Positions 1 through 8,563 of a stretch of 64,000 nt of DNA are shown here, one piece after another. The notes under the pieces are model-generated. The model had not been told where the DNA came from. It saw only the letters and a list, made by a program, of their open reading frames with translations, and ran no database searches. The DNA comes from Allomuricauda sp. (GTDB lineage: Bacteria > Bacteroidota > Bacteroidia > Flavobacteriales > Flavobacteriaceae). The DNA lies in assembly GCA_003712125.1 (NCBI GenBank), contig RHLF01000002.1, positions 62,001 to 126,000 on the forward strand, written 5' to 3'. Made by a program: the position numbers and the translations under genes. Within the stretch, counting starts at the first letter, position 1, and each line of letters opens with the position of its first letter.

Positions 1-33
1 TAGAAAAAACTAAGAATATGATAATTTCTTTGG

Positions 34-819
34 TTAAAGGGATCGCAACAAACCTCCATCAATTGGAATATTGGTGCCATTGATATAGGCAGCATTATCT
101 GAAGCTAAAAAGGCCACTAAATACCCATATTCCTTGGGTAAACCTATCCGGCGGGTCGGCACTTGGTGCTCCATGGCAGCACGAACTTCAGCCTCGCTGA
201 TTCCCATTTTCTCGGCTTTTTTGGCATTTAGCTGGGCGATGCGTTCGGTGTCAAAATAACCCGTTAGTACGCTGTTAACCGTTATGCCGTGCTGGGCCAC
301 ATCTATCGCCAAGCTTTTTGCCCAGGTCACCACTGCAGCTCGAATGGTATTCGATAGGGCCAAATAGTTCAAGGGCTCTTTTACCGATATTGAGGCGACA
401 TTAATAATCCGCCCCCAGTTGTGCTGTTGCATACTTTTTAAGGCCAGTTCTGTTGTGTAAACCACTGATTTGAACAATAAATCGAAACTGGTTTGGTAGT
501 CATCGACCGATTTTTCCAACGCACCCCCAGCCTCAGGACCTTGGGTGTTGTTGACCAGGATATCTACTGAATGGTCCTTAAAGTACCCTGCAATCACTGT
601 TTTGTAGGACTCAAAATCATTAAAATTGACCACCAAGTACCGGTGGTTTTGAGATGCAGAAGTAGCAAGTCCACTAATGACATCCTTCATTTTGTCCTCA
701 CTCCTTGCCATTAAAGTTACACTGGCTCCACTTTTAGCCAATTGTATCGCAATCGCTCTGCCTATGCCTTGGCTACTTCCACCAACCAAGGCTTTTTTTC
801 CTTGAAGTGCTATATTCAT
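34..819 (-). CDS. Atypical short-chain dehydrogenase/reductase (SDR)
   Basis: A 261-residue SDR-fold protein, presumably a cytosolic NAD(P)-dependent oxidoreductase of unknown substrate. The Rossmann glycine motif GGSSQGIG is at residues 13-20, followed by an LVNNTQG strand and a C-terminal NIPIDGG block, all typical of the family. The catalytic set is unusual: Ser143 is present, but where Tyr and Lys are expected (Ser+13 and +17) there are Ser156 and Arg160 in LSNTIRAA. Such SDRs without the Tyr-x3-Lys pair occur in other bacteria, so this is probably not a sequencing error. An upstream in-frame ATG at 843 exists, but 819 fits the fold start and gives a 4-bp ATGA overlap with the cupin gene, implying co-transcription. 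Confidence 0.85.
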   Translation of the reverse strand: MNIALQGKKALVGGSSQGIGRAIAIQLAKSGASVTLMARSEDKMKDVISGLATSASQNHRYLVVNFNDFESYKTVIAGYFKDHSVDILVNNTQGPEAGGALEKSVDDYQTSFDLLFKSVVYTTELALKSMQQHNWGRIINVASISVKEPLNYLALSNTIRAAVVTWAKSLAIDVAQHGITVNSVLTGYFDTERIAQLNAKKAEKMGISEAEVRAAMEHQVPTRRIGLPKEYGYLVAFLASDNAAYINGTNIPIDGGLLRSL

Positions 820-1127
820 TTGTATTCTTCTCGTACAGGACAAAAGATGTCCATTAGTTTACATGGGCTAAGGGCTTTTCCACCGTGGGGAGTGTTCGAA
901 GGAATTATGACAACGTCACCTGGGCGGTACTGTCGTGTTTCTCCGCCAAGGGTAAATTCAAAATGTCCCTCAACCACATGCATTATCTGTTCATGGTGAT
1001 GGTGATGTTCGGGAACCTCGGCACCCTCTTCTACCTCCCAAAAGACCCAGCTCATGGTTTCGGCATGTACCAGTTTGCCATGATAACCCGGCATTATTTC
1101 CCTTGGTTCAATATCTGCTAAATTCAT
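816..1127 (-). CDS. Single-domain cupin protein
   Basis: A 103-residue cupin. The metal-site motif is a run of five histidines in VPEHHHHHEQIMHVVEG, and the second cupin motif is PGDVVIIPSNTPHGG. This is the normal size for a one-domain cupin; members are small metal-dependent isomerases, dioxygenases or sugar binders, and the substrate cannot be told from sequence. The frame stays open to an ATG at 1265, but that start would run into mpl on the other strand, and the cupin fold begins near MNLADIEP, so 1127 is preferred. It is the first gene of a two-gene unit with the SDR, which suggests the two act on the same metabolite. Confidence 0.8.
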   Translation of the reverse strand: MNLADIEPREIMPGYHGKLVHAETMSWVFWEVEEGAEVPEHHHHHEQIMHVVEGHFEFTLGGETRQYRPGDVVIIPSNTPHGGKALSPCKLMDIFCPVREEYK

Positions 1128-1175
1128 AGTTGCGATTTTAGGCTCAAGATAAAAATATTCCTCAAGGGCAATGGC

Positions 1176-1183
1176 TATCTTTG
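1176..1183 (+). promoter_or_regulatory. Promoter -7 box for mpl
   Basis: TATCTTTG is an exact match to the Bacteroidota -7 consensus TAnnTTTG and lies 16 nt before the mpl ATG, giving a very short leader. No clear TTTG is seen at -33. It falls in the 72-bp gap between the divergent cupin and mpl genes. Confidence 0.55.
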
Positions 1184-1199
1184 AAGTGAAAATTTTACT

Positions 1200-2552
1200 A
1201 TGAGAATCCACTTTATCGCTATTGGGGGAAGTGCCATGCACAATTTGGCCCTGGCTCTCGAACATAAGGGCTATCAGATTACGGGAAGCGACGATATTAT
1301 CTATGAACCCTCAAAAGGACGATTGGCTCATAAAGGTTTGTTGCCCGATACGTTTGGATGGTTTCCAGATAAGATTTCTACCGAACTCGATGCCGTGATA
1401 TTAGGGATGCATGCAAAACCAGATAATCCTGAATTGCACAAAGCGCAAGAGTTGGGGATAAAAATTTATTCTTATCCGGAGTTTTTGTACGAACAGTCCA
1501 AATTAAAGACTCGTGTTGTCATTGGGGGCAGTCATGGTAAGACGACCATCACCTCAATGATTCTGCATGTGTTAAATTACAATGCCATTGCCGTAGATTA
1601 TATGGTAGGCGCCCAATTGGAGGGCTTTGATCGAATGGTACATCTGACTCAAGAAAATGAATTTATCGTTTTAGAAGGAGATGAGTACTTGAGCTCTCCA
1701 ATCGATAAAAGACCCAAATTTCACCTATACCAGCCTAATATCGCCTTACTCAGCGGTATTGCTTGGGACCATATTAATGTATTTCCCACATACGATAACT
1801 ATGTGGAACAGTTTCGAATATTTGTAGACGGTATCGTCCAGGGCGGAAGCATTACCTACAATGAGGAAGATGAAGAACTTAAGCGGGTAGTCGAAGCTTC
1901 AGAAAATACCATAAGAAAGTTTCCCTACCGCATTCCAGAACATGTTATTGACAATGGTGTCACCTATCTGGAAACCGAGGATGGGCCGATGCCTTTAGAA
2001 GTTTTTGGAAAGCATAATTTAAGCAATCTGATGGGTGCCAAATGGGTTTGTCAGCAAATGGGAGTTGATGAAACTGATTTCTATGAGGCGATTGCCACTT
2101 TTAAGGGTGCCAGTAAACGAATGGAAAAGTTAGCGGAATCGAAAACGGCTGTAGCCTTTAAAGATTTCGCCCATTCGCCCAGTAAAGTCAAGGCAACTAC
2201 CCAGGCGGTTCGAGAGCAGTATCCAAACCATAAGGTATTGGCGTGTTTGGAGCTTCATACCTATAGCAGTTTGAATGCCACCTTCTTGGAAGAATATAGG
2301 GGTACTATGGATGCAGCTGATGAAGCTGTCGTTTTTTATTCTCCTGAGGCCGTAAAAATTAAGCGATTGGATGAGGTCACCGAAGATCAAATAGCTGCGG
2401 CCTTTAAACGAACTGATTTGAAAATCTTTGCCGACCCCGAGGCATTTCAACGATTTTTATTTACCCAAGATTTTAAAAATACTGCACTGCTACTTATGAG
2501 TTCAGGAAACTACGGTGGTCTTGATTTTGAGCAGCTTGTGGGGCTGCTATAG
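1200..2552 (+). CDS. mpl: UDP-MurNAc:tripeptide ligase Mpl (peptidoglycan recycling)
   Basis: A 450-residue Mur-ligase family protein. It should join recycled L-Ala-D-Glu-meso-DAP tripeptide to UDP-MurNAc with ATP in the cytosol. The N-terminal Rossmann-like start HFIAIGGSAMHNLA is typical of Mpl/MurC. The ATP-binding loop GGSHGKTT is at residues 109-116, and the downstream KDFAHSPSKV and SSGNYGG segments match the Mpl subgroup better than MurC. The length equals that of the usual family. It is preceded by an exact -7 box and followed after 6 bp by a small membrane-protein ORF that may be co-transcribed. Confidence 0.93.
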   Translation: MRIHFIAIGGSAMHNLALALEHKGYQITGSDDIIYEPSKGRLAHKGLLPDTFGWFPDKISTELDAVILGMHAKPDNPELHKAQELGIKIYSYPEFLYEQSKLKTRVVIGGSHGKTTITSMILHVLNYNAIAVDYMVGAQLEGFDRMVHLTQENEFIVLEGDEYLSSPIDKRPKFHLYQPNIALLSGIAWDHINVFPTYDNYVEQFRIFVDGIVQGGSITYNEEDEELKRVVEASENTIRKFPYRIPEHVIDNGVTYLETEDGPMPLEVFGKHNLSNLMGAKWVCQQMGVDETDFYEAIATFKGASKRMEKLAESKTAVAFKDFAHSPSKVKATTQAVREQYPNHKVLACLELHTYSSLNATFLEEYRGTMDAADEAVVFYSPEAVKIKRLDEVTEDQIAAAFKRTDLKIFADPEAFQRFLFTQDFKNTALLLMSSGNYGGLDFEQLVGLL

Positions 2553-2558
2553 GAAATT

Positions 2559-2783
2559 TTGTCAGGTGAAATCTTTTGGAATGCATTTTGCTCGAATACA
2601 GGTGTGAAACTGTTCCTTATCAAACATTTCAACTCGATTGCGAAAGCTACCAAAAGACTTTTTTGGATAGGTGTTGCCTCATTTATGATAGGGGTGTCTA
2701 ATGTGATTATGGAAGAAGATCGAAGTATCCATGATACCCGCATGCAAGTTGAACAAAAAATTGTCGAACCCGAAGAGGAATAA
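2559..2783 (+). CDS. Small predicted membrane protein
   Basis: An ORF of up to 74 codons starting 6 bp after the mpl stop. The first possible start is TTG at 2559; no ATG lies before the predicted membrane segment, so the true start may be another alternative codon near 2590-2610. The product has one hydrophobic segment (LFWIGVASFMIGVSNVIM) preceded by a basic stretch and followed by an acidic tail rich in Glu. Codon use looks coding. The competing minus-strand frame lacks any recognisable feature. I do not recognise the family. Its position suggests co-expression with mpl. Confidence 0.45.
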   Translation: MSGEIFWNAFCSNTGVKLFLIKHFNSIAKATKRLFWIGVASFMIGVSNVIMEEDRSIHDTRMQVEQKIVEPEEE

Positions 2784-2790
2784 TCCCTAG

Positions 2791-3312
2791 CTATTTTTTG
2801 ATTTCATAAAGCAATAATTCTTCGGTGGTATGGGGGAGCATTGTAGTGCCTTTGTTTCGCAGTCCCAGTTTTTCAAGTAATTTTTGGGAGCCTCGGTTAT
2901 CTTTGGTGGTTATTGCACTAAGCTTGGTAATGCCAAAGTCTTGAAAGGCTGCATCAAAGATTCTTTTTGTGGCTTCGAAGGCAAATCCCTTTCCTTCGAA
3001 CTCTGGGAGTAGCGCAAATCCGATATCCAGCCCATCAAGTCCCGCTCGGTCGAATAGTCCACATGTGCCTATTTTATCACCTCCATTTTTTTTGACGATG
3101 GTATAGTTGGAGAAACCCAATTTCTTTTGTTGGGGAATCATTTTGACCTCAATATATTCTTTTGCTTTTGAAACCGAATGAACATTTCTATCACCAATAA
3201 ATTTGATCCATTTGGGAGTATTCATAAGTCGATGAATGAATTTGGCATCATGGATGGAGGTAGGCATAACGACCAGTCTTTCGGTTTCGAAGGATTTAGG
3301 TTTATTGGCCAT
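2791..3312 (-). CDS. GNAT-family N-acetyltransferase
   Basis: A 173-residue acetyltransferase of the RimJ/RimL type. It opens with the characteristic SFETERLVVMPTSIHDAKF pattern, followed by the acetyl-CoA-binding region around FALLPEFEGKGFAFEA and a C-terminal NRGSQKLLEKLGL segment typical of GNAT motif B. The acceptor (protein N-terminus, antibiotic or small amine) cannot be assigned. The ATG at 3312 is chosen over 3372 because the fold begins there and it sits 2 bp after the stop of the DUF1569 gene, which implies a two-gene unit. The gene is convergent with the small ORF after mpl. Confidence 0.85.
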   Translation of the reverse strand: MANKPKSFETERLVVMPTSIHDAKFIHRLMNTPKWIKFIGDRNVHSVSKAKEYIEVKMIPQQKKLGFSNYTIVKKNGGDKIGTCGLFDRAGLDGLDIGFALLPEFEGKGFAFEATKRIFDAAFQDFGITKLSAITTKDNRGSQKLLEKLGLRNKGTTMLPHTTEELLLYEIKK

Positions 3313-3314
3313 GG

Positions 3315-3758
3315 TTAGACCCCAAATTGTCTCAAATGATGGTCCAAATGTTTGTATTCCATTTGACCCCATTGTTGCCGGGTCATTTTACCGAACAAAG
3401 GATGTGGGTTCCATACTTCGCGATCTTTGGATTCATGGCAATCTTTGACCAATTTTTTAAGTTTCGGCATTTCATCTTCAAAACTTTTTTCTTCCCTGGC
3501 AACTAAATTGGGTGCGGTAGGTAAGTTTTTCCGCCATGGTTTGTCATTGTACAGTGATTTTTTAAAGAACCATCGTATCAAAGGGTTTCCACTTACCCCT
3601 CGATCTTCATTTTTTACGGCAACTTTTAGAGGATATTGACAGTGCCAGATCATTTGACCAACCGTCATTTTGCCCCATTGGCCTTTTGATTCTGGTGTTA
3701 ATACTTCCAATCGTTCCATAATTTCATTGTAGGCCGATGTTTCAAAAAGTGATTTCAT
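3315..3758 (-). CDS. DUF1569 / DinB-like protein
   Basis: A 147-residue protein resembling DUF1569, a branch of the DinB-like four-helix bundle fold. Spaced histidines, WHCQYP near the first helix and HLDHHLRQFG at the C-terminus, are in the positions where DinB-type proteins bind a divalent metal. The biochemical role of this family is not established; some DinB-like proteins are thiol-dependent transferases. The start at 3758 (MKSLFETSAYNEI) is chosen rather than 3842 because the longer form would overlap radC on the opposite strand and has no fold-like extension. It is followed directly by the GNAT gene. Confidence 0.7.
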   Translation of the reverse strand: MKSLFETSAYNEIMERLEVLTPESKGQWGKMTVGQMIWHCQYPLKVAVKNEDRGVSGNPLIRWFFKKSLYNDKPWRKNLPTAPNLVAREEKSFEDEMPKLKKLVKDCHESKDREVWNPHPLFGKMTRQQWGQMEYKHLDHHLRQFGV

Positions 3759-3820
3759 TACAAACGTTTTTTCAATCCATTGAAAGTTACGATAAAAAGA
3801 GAAGTGATTATATTTAACAG

Positions 3821-4516
3821 ATGCAAGAAAAGCCGACCTCATTTTCCATAAAACAATGGGCAGATGATGATAAACCTAGGGAGAAACTTCTTCAAAAAGG
3901 AAGGTCGGTATTGTCAGATGCTGAGCTTATCGCCATTTTGATAGGCTCAGGAAGCAGGCAAGAAAGTGCCGTTCAACTTTCAAAACGAATTTTAGCCTCA
4001 GCCGGTAACCTAAATGAGCTGGGCAGGCTTTCGGTACAACAATTAATGATGTTTAAGGGAATTGGTGAAGCCAAAGCAGTAGCAATAGCTGCCGCATTGG
4101 AAATCGGCAGAAGAAGACGGGGAGAGGATGTCAAAGCCATTTCCAAGATTACGGGTAGCCAAGATGCATTTGACCTATTGTTTCCAATATTGGGCGAATT
4201 GCCACATGAAGAGTTTTGGATTGTTTATTTAAACAATTCGAACAAAATCTTGCACAAAGAACAATTAAGTAAGGGCGGAATAACCGGAACTTTAGTGGAT
4301 GTACGCTTGGTTTTGAAACAGGCCTTGGAACATGGGGCAGTAGGCTTGTTGTTGGCCCATAATCATCCCTCTGGGGCCTTACGTCCAAGCAAATCGGACA
4401 TTGAGATAACCCAAAAATTAACAATGGCTGCCGCTGCTTTGGATATAAAGGTACTGGACCATCTGGTTATTACGAATAAAGCCTACTTTAGTTTTGCTGA
4501 TGAACAAATGATTTAG
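3821..4516 (+). CDS. radC: RadC family JAB-domain protein
   Basis: A 231-residue RadC protein with an N-terminal helix-hairpin-helix region (MMFKGIGEAKAVAIAAALE) followed by the C-terminal JAB/MPN domain. The JAMM metal-binding set is intact: His180-Asn181-His182 in HNHPSG and Asp193 in SKSD, with an upstream Glu in PHEEFW. Despite the name, a direct role in recombination repair is unproven; the family is a predicted metal-dependent hydrolase or nuclease. It is the first gene of a run with the deacetylase-fold gene (6-bp gap) and yjjG. Confidence 0.92.
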   Translation: MQEKPTSFSIKQWADDDKPREKLLQKGRSVLSDAELIAILIGSGSRQESAVQLSKRILASAGNLNELGRLSVQQLMMFKGIGEAKAVAIAAALEIGRRRRGEDVKAISKITGSQDAFDLLFPILGELPHEEFWIVYLNNSNKILHKEQLSKGGITGTLVDVRLVLKQALEHGAVGLLLAHNHPSGALRPSKSDIEITQKLTMAAAALDIKVLDHLVITNKAYFSFADEQMI

Positions 4517-4522
4517 GTACGT

Positions 4523-5818
4523 ATGCTGCTCATTTATACCCATAAGATTACTTCACGATTCACCTATACCATGCGGCAACTATGCCAAGGTATTTTGGGT
4601 ATCGAAGTTGTTTTTTCGACAAAGGTCGAAGATTTTATAAAGCATACGGGACCAAAGATCACCTATACGAAGCAACCGCTTCAAAACGAATTTTTTATAA
4701 GGAGTCACGACCTACTTTTTGAGCAGGGAATAAGTGACTTGGATATCAAAATTGGCGATTGGAACGGCACTCCCTGCTTTTTCGAAACAGGTGAGCGAAG
4801 CAGCCTTCCTTTTGACATATTTGCCGCCAGCTTTTTCTTGTTGAGCAGGTATGAAGAGTATATGCCCCATGTTAAAGATGCCCTAGGCAGATTTCCGGCC
4901 AAGGAAAGCCTTGCCTATAAAAATGGATTATTGGAGCTTCCATTGATTGATATGTGGGCCTATCAATTTCAACAAGCTTTAGCAGATCGATTTGATGATA
5001 TTCCAAAACCTAGAAGGAAGTATGCCTTTACGTCCATAATAAATGTGACAACCTCACATAGCTTCGCCTATCGCGGTATGATTCGCAGTTTAGGTGGTTT
5101 TTTCATCGATTTGGGTTCTTTTAGGCTGAAACGGGTGTTTCGCCGGTTAGCGGTTGGGCTTGGAATAAAAAAAGACCCCTATGACAATTTTATGGATTTG
5201 GTGGAAATACATAAAAGACACCCTATCAAAACGATGTTCTTCTTTCAGTTCGCCAAATATTCGACCCATGACAAGAATATTTCACCCAACAATAACAAGT
5301 TCAGATACCTGATCAAATCAGTGGCAGACTATAGCATTGTTTCATTAAGTGCTTCGTTTAAGGCCAATTTGGACAAAGATTTGCTTGTTGAAGAGAAGAA
5401 AAGCCTGGCAAGCCTGATAAATCGACCTATAAAATACTCGCGTTTGCGGTATAACAAGGTAAATATACCGACCACCTATAGAAATTTGATTGAAGCCGAG
5501 TTCACTGATGATTATACCATGGGCTATACCCATGAAATCGGGTTCAGGGCAGGTACCTGTACGCCATTTTATTTTTATGACATCAATCTGGAAGTACAAC
5601 AGCCGCTAAAGGTGCACCCCTTTGCGGTTCATGATTATGCCCTGACTTCCTTTGAAAAAAAGGAACAGGTATTTGAAAAAATAGACACCCTTTACAGAAA
5701 TATTCAAAAAGTTGATGGGCAGCTGGTAACTGTATTTTCCAATGAACTTTTGGGTGAACGCCATAAAATTATTTGGATCGAACTTTACCAAGACCTTTTA
5801 AAACGTTACTATGTTTAA
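4523..5818 (+). CDS. Polysaccharide-deacetylase-fold protein
   Basis: A 431-residue protein of the kind found beside radC in many flavobacteria. The N-terminal part up to about residue 150 (LLSRYEEYMP) is a Bacteroidota-specific domain. The rest resembles the NodB/CE4 polysaccharide deacetylase barrel, including GFRAGTCTPFYFYD near residue 345. The classic CE4 metal motifs are not obvious, so catalytic activity is uncertain and it may be a degenerate or divergent member. No signal peptide is visible, which argues against a secreted enzyme. Its stop overlaps the yjjG start by 8 bp, showing translational coupling. Confidence 0.7.
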   Translation: MLLIYTHKITSRFTYTMRQLCQGILGIEVVFSTKVEDFIKHTGPKITYTKQPLQNEFFIRSHDLLFEQGISDLDIKIGDWNGTPCFFETGERSSLPFDIFAASFFLLSRYEEYMPHVKDALGRFPAKESLAYKNGLLELPLIDMWAYQFQQALADRFDDIPKPRRKYAFTSIINVTTSHSFAYRGMIRSLGGFFIDLGSFRLKRVFRRLAVGLGIKKDPYDNFMDLVEIHKRHPIKTMFFFQFAKYSTHDKNISPNNNKFRYLIKSVADYSIVSLSASFKANLDKDLLVEEKKSLASLINRPIKYSRLRYNKVNIPTTYRNLIEAEFTDDYTMGYTHEIGFRAGTCTPFYFYDINLEVQQPLKVHPFAVHDYALTSFEKKEQVFEKIDTLYRNIQKVDGQLVTVFSNELLGERHKIIWIELYQDLLKRYYV

Positions 5819-6500
5819 AAGTTTGGTCACCGATGTTTTCTTTGATTTGGATCATACCCTTTGGGATTTTGAGAAAAACTCGGCCCTAACCTTCAAAAAA
5901 ATCCTCATTGACCATAAGGTCAATGTTAAGCTTGATGATTTCTTGACGGCCTATGTACCGATAAATCATGCCTATTGGAAATTGTACCGTGATGAAAAAG
6001 TAACCAAACAGGAGCTGCGCTACCAACGATTGCGAAAGACCTTTGATGAAGTAGGGGTTAAAGTAAATGATTTGATTATCGACCAACTTTCCGATGCCTA
6101 CATAGAACATTTGTCATCTTACAATAACCTTTTTCCTTACGCTCAGGAAATTCTGGGGTATTTAAGCCCAAACTACAGACTGCACATCATTACCAACGGC
6201 TTCCAAGAAATTCAAGATAAAAAACTGAAAAAGTCCAATATTTACGGCTATTTTGATCAAATAGTCAACTCAGAACAGGCAGGGGTAAAAAAACCGCACC
6301 CGCAAATTTTTGAAATGGCTTTACAAAAGGCCAAATGCGAGGCAAAAAGCGCCTTGATGATAGGTGATAACCTTGAAGCCGATATTATCGGGGCTCGCGC
6401 AATTGGTTTTCACGCGCTGCATTTTAATTCCAATCAAGAACCAGCGCATGAAATATGTCCGATGATTACCTCTCTTGACGAAATAAAAAGTTTTTTATAG
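5811..6500 (+). CDS. yjjG: YjjG-type HAD nucleotidase
   Basis: A 229-residue haloacid dehalogenase phosphatase. Motif I FFDLDHTLWDF supplies the nucleophile Asp and the general acid Asp two residues later. A helical cap follows, then motif II (IITNGF), the motif III lysine (KKPHPQIF) and motif IV GDNLEADI. The LWDFEKNS start and overall length match the YjjG group, which dephosphorylates pyrimidine nucleoside monophosphates, including non-canonical ones, as a house-cleaning enzyme. It starts inside the 3' end of the preceding gene and is followed by a 56-bp gap. Confidence 0.88.
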   Translation: MFKSLVTDVFFDLDHTLWDFEKNSALTFKKILIDHKVNVKLDDFLTAYVPINHAYWKLYRDEKVTKQELRYQRLRKTFDEVGVKVNDLIIDQLSDAYIEHLSSYNNLFPYAQEILGYLSPNYRLHIITNGFQEIQDKKLKKSNIYGYFDQIVNSEQAGVKKPHPQIFEMALQKAKCEAKSALMIGDNLEADIIGARAIGFHALHFNSNQEPAHEICPMITSLDEIKSFL

Positions 6501-6556
6501 AGTTATAGTAGGGTATAGCAATTCCAGATTGTTAACTAACAAACCAGATTGCAGTC

Positions 6557-7102
6557 ATGAAAAAGTTGACAACCCTATTCTTATTGGCAATGATTATGGC
6601 CCCGGCTATTTCGTGTTCTGAAGAGCAGGATTTCAATCAGATTGACGACCTGAATGTAGTTCCCACATTGGCGACAAGTCTTTTGTATATTGAATCTGAT
6701 GAAGGTACTATTAACCTGGCTGGAACCGGCAATTTTTATTCGCAGGTTTTTACTTTTGAAGCCTTCAATGAACCTTTTATCGCCGATAATGTTTTAGACG
6801 GAACGATTACCTATCAAGTTGAAAACACCACAAGTAAGGAGATTGACATTTTAGTTGAATTTTTGGATGAAGCAGGAAATGTGCTCGATGCAGAAGCCTT
6901 CACAATTCAACCAGAACCAGCACCGTTACTGGAACGCCAGATTGCCTATGGCAATGGGGGAAGAAATTTAGATATTCTAAGAAACACCACCAATATTAGG
7001 GTGGGTGGTCAAAATCAGGGCGATGACACCAGTGTATCTTCGCAGCCCAATCCAAGAATAATTTTAAGATCAAGCGCAGAATTCCGGTTAAGACTACAAT
7101 GA
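6557..7102 (+). CDS. Predicted outer-membrane lipoprotein
   Basis: A 181-residue protein with a signal peptide ending in a lipobox (MAPAISC, Cys20). The mature protein begins CSEEQD, an acidic patch like the lipoprotein export signals that send Bacteroidota lipoproteins to the cell surface. The rest is predicted beta-rich with no motif I recognise. The stop overlaps the next ATG by 4 bp (ATGA), so it is translationally coupled to the DUF5723 gene. It probably works in the outer membrane together with that protein. Confidence 0.75.
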   Translation: MKKLTTLFLLAMIMAPAISCSEEQDFNQIDDLNVVPTLATSLLYIESDEGTINLAGTGNFYSQVFTFEAFNEPFIADNVLDGTITYQVENTTSKEIDILVEFLDEAGNVLDAEAFTIQPEPAPLLERQIAYGNGGRNLDILRNTTNIRVGGQNQGDDTSVSSQPNPRIILRSSAEFRLRLQ

Positions 7103-8550
7103 GAATTAATCTGGCAATTTTAGTAACCGTTCTATTAAGTTCGGTTGGGCTTCGTGCGCAACACAAGCAGCTCTTGTATGATTTTTATGAAATTCCGCAA
7201 TCTTTGATGCAGAATCCAGGAGTAAAAACACCCTACAAATGGCATGCTGGTTTGCCATTGCTTTCAGGAATAGGGTTACAAGCTGGGGCTAGTGGCATCA
7301 GTGTTAATGATCTTTTTGCCAATGATGGTATCGACTTTACAACCAAGGTCAGGGAACGCGCTATCAATGGTTTGAGCCCTCGCGATGAATTCGGTGGTAG
7401 CGGTCAAATAGAAGTCTTTAGTGGTGGTTTCCGTGGAAAAAACCGTCCAAATGACTACTATTCCTTTGGGATGTATGGCGAGGGATATGCCTCGGTTTTT
7501 TGGCCCAGGGATTTGGCTATTTTAGGATTTGAGGGCAATGCCAATAATTTGAACCGCCGATTTGATTTAGGTGATATTACCCTTCAAGGAGAGGCGGTGA
7601 ATGTGTTTCACTTTGGTGTAAATCGAAAAGTAAACAACAAATTGAACCTGGGCTTGCGAGCCAAACTATATTCGAGTGTATTTGAGTTTAAATCGACAAG
7701 AAATAGCGGTTACTTCGTAACTACGCAAGGTCAGAACAATATTTTGGCCAATACCATTGTTGCCGATATAGAGCTGAAAACTTCTGGTGTACAAGAAGCG
7801 CTAGATATTTTAACCGACGACAATATAGCGGCCAGCGAAGAGTTGCCACGTTGGTTGCTGGGCCGTTCCTTTTTTGGTGGAAATTTGGGCCTCGGTGCCG
7901 ATTTTGGCTTTACCTATGAATTCAAGCAAAACTTTTTCGTAACGGGTAGCCTGTTAGATGTCGGTTTTATATACCATAGCAATGGTCTTGAGAATTACAC
8001 CCTTAATGGTGCGGCAACTAATGAGGGAATCGAAATTTTTCTTCCCGAAGACCTCTTCAATGGTAGTAATGACCTTTGGCAAGAATTGGTTGACGATTTG
8101 GAACGGTTGGTTCCTTTTGAGACCAACCAAAAGTCTTATCTCTCGTTAAGGCCAATTAAACTCAATGCATCGGTTCGATACAATTGGGGTGAGCGTGGGC
8201 AAAAAACCGAGGATTGTTATTGCGGCTATTCCACGGTCAATACAACTGACGGTTTTGACTATGTGAATGCGGTTGGGGGGCATTTGTTCATGATCCAAAG
8301 ACCCAAGGGCCCCCAAGCAGCGATAACAGCCTTTTACCAACGTCGACTCGGTAGTGTTTTGGCACTAAAAACTACCTACACGGCAAGTAAATATTCGTTA
8401 ACCAATTTAGGTCTTGGTCTAAGTCTGCAGGCTGGACCGGTAAATTTTTATGTGTTGGCCGATAACCTTCTGGGATACCGTAATATTGCCGCCAGTCACT
8501 ATGCATCTTTCCAATTCGGATTTAATATCATATCTTGGAACGATAATTGA
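7099..8550 (+). CDS. DUF5723 family outer-membrane protein
   Basis: A 483-residue protein with a signal peptide (cleavage likely after LRAQ, near residue 21). It matches in layout the DUF5723 family of Bacteroidota: an early LMQNPG motif, repeated amphipathic beta-strands and a C-terminal segment ending FQFGFNIISW, as expected for a beta-barrel. A small Cys pair (CYCGYSTV) lies near residue 374. The family has no established function. It sits in the middle of a three-gene unit, coupled by ATGA to the lipoprotein upstream and 13 bp before the next gene. Confidence 0.75.
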   Translation: MRINLAILVTVLLSSVGLRAQHKQLLYDFYEIPQSLMQNPGVKTPYKWHAGLPLLSGIGLQAGASGISVNDLFANDGIDFTTKVRERAINGLSPRDEFGGSGQIEVFSGGFRGKNRPNDYYSFGMYGEGYASVFWPRDLAILGFEGNANNLNRRFDLGDITLQGEAVNVFHFGVNRKVNNKLNLGLRAKLYSSVFEFKSTRNSGYFVTTQGQNNILANTIVADIELKTSGVQEALDILTDDNIAASEELPRWLLGRSFFGGNLGLGADFGFTYEFKQNFFVTGSLLDVGFIYHSNGLENYTLNGAATNEGIEIFLPEDLFNGSNDLWQELVDDLERLVPFETNQKSYLSLRPIKLNASVRYNWGERGQKTEDCYCGYSTVNTTDGFDYVNAVGGHLFMIQRPKGPQAAITAFYQRRLGSVLALKTTYTASKYSLTNLGLGLSLQAGPVNFYVLADNLLGYRNIAASHYASFQFGFNIISWNDN

Positions 8551-8563
8551 TTATCGTTTCAAC

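Noticed and set aside
1128-1265. N-terminal extension of the cupin frame
   Set aside because: It runs into mpl on the other strand and covers the mpl promoter; the cupin fold starts at 1127.
4523-5818. Secreted chitin or peptidoglycan deacetylase
   Set aside because: No signal peptide and no clear CE4 metal motifs; only the fold resemblance is kept.
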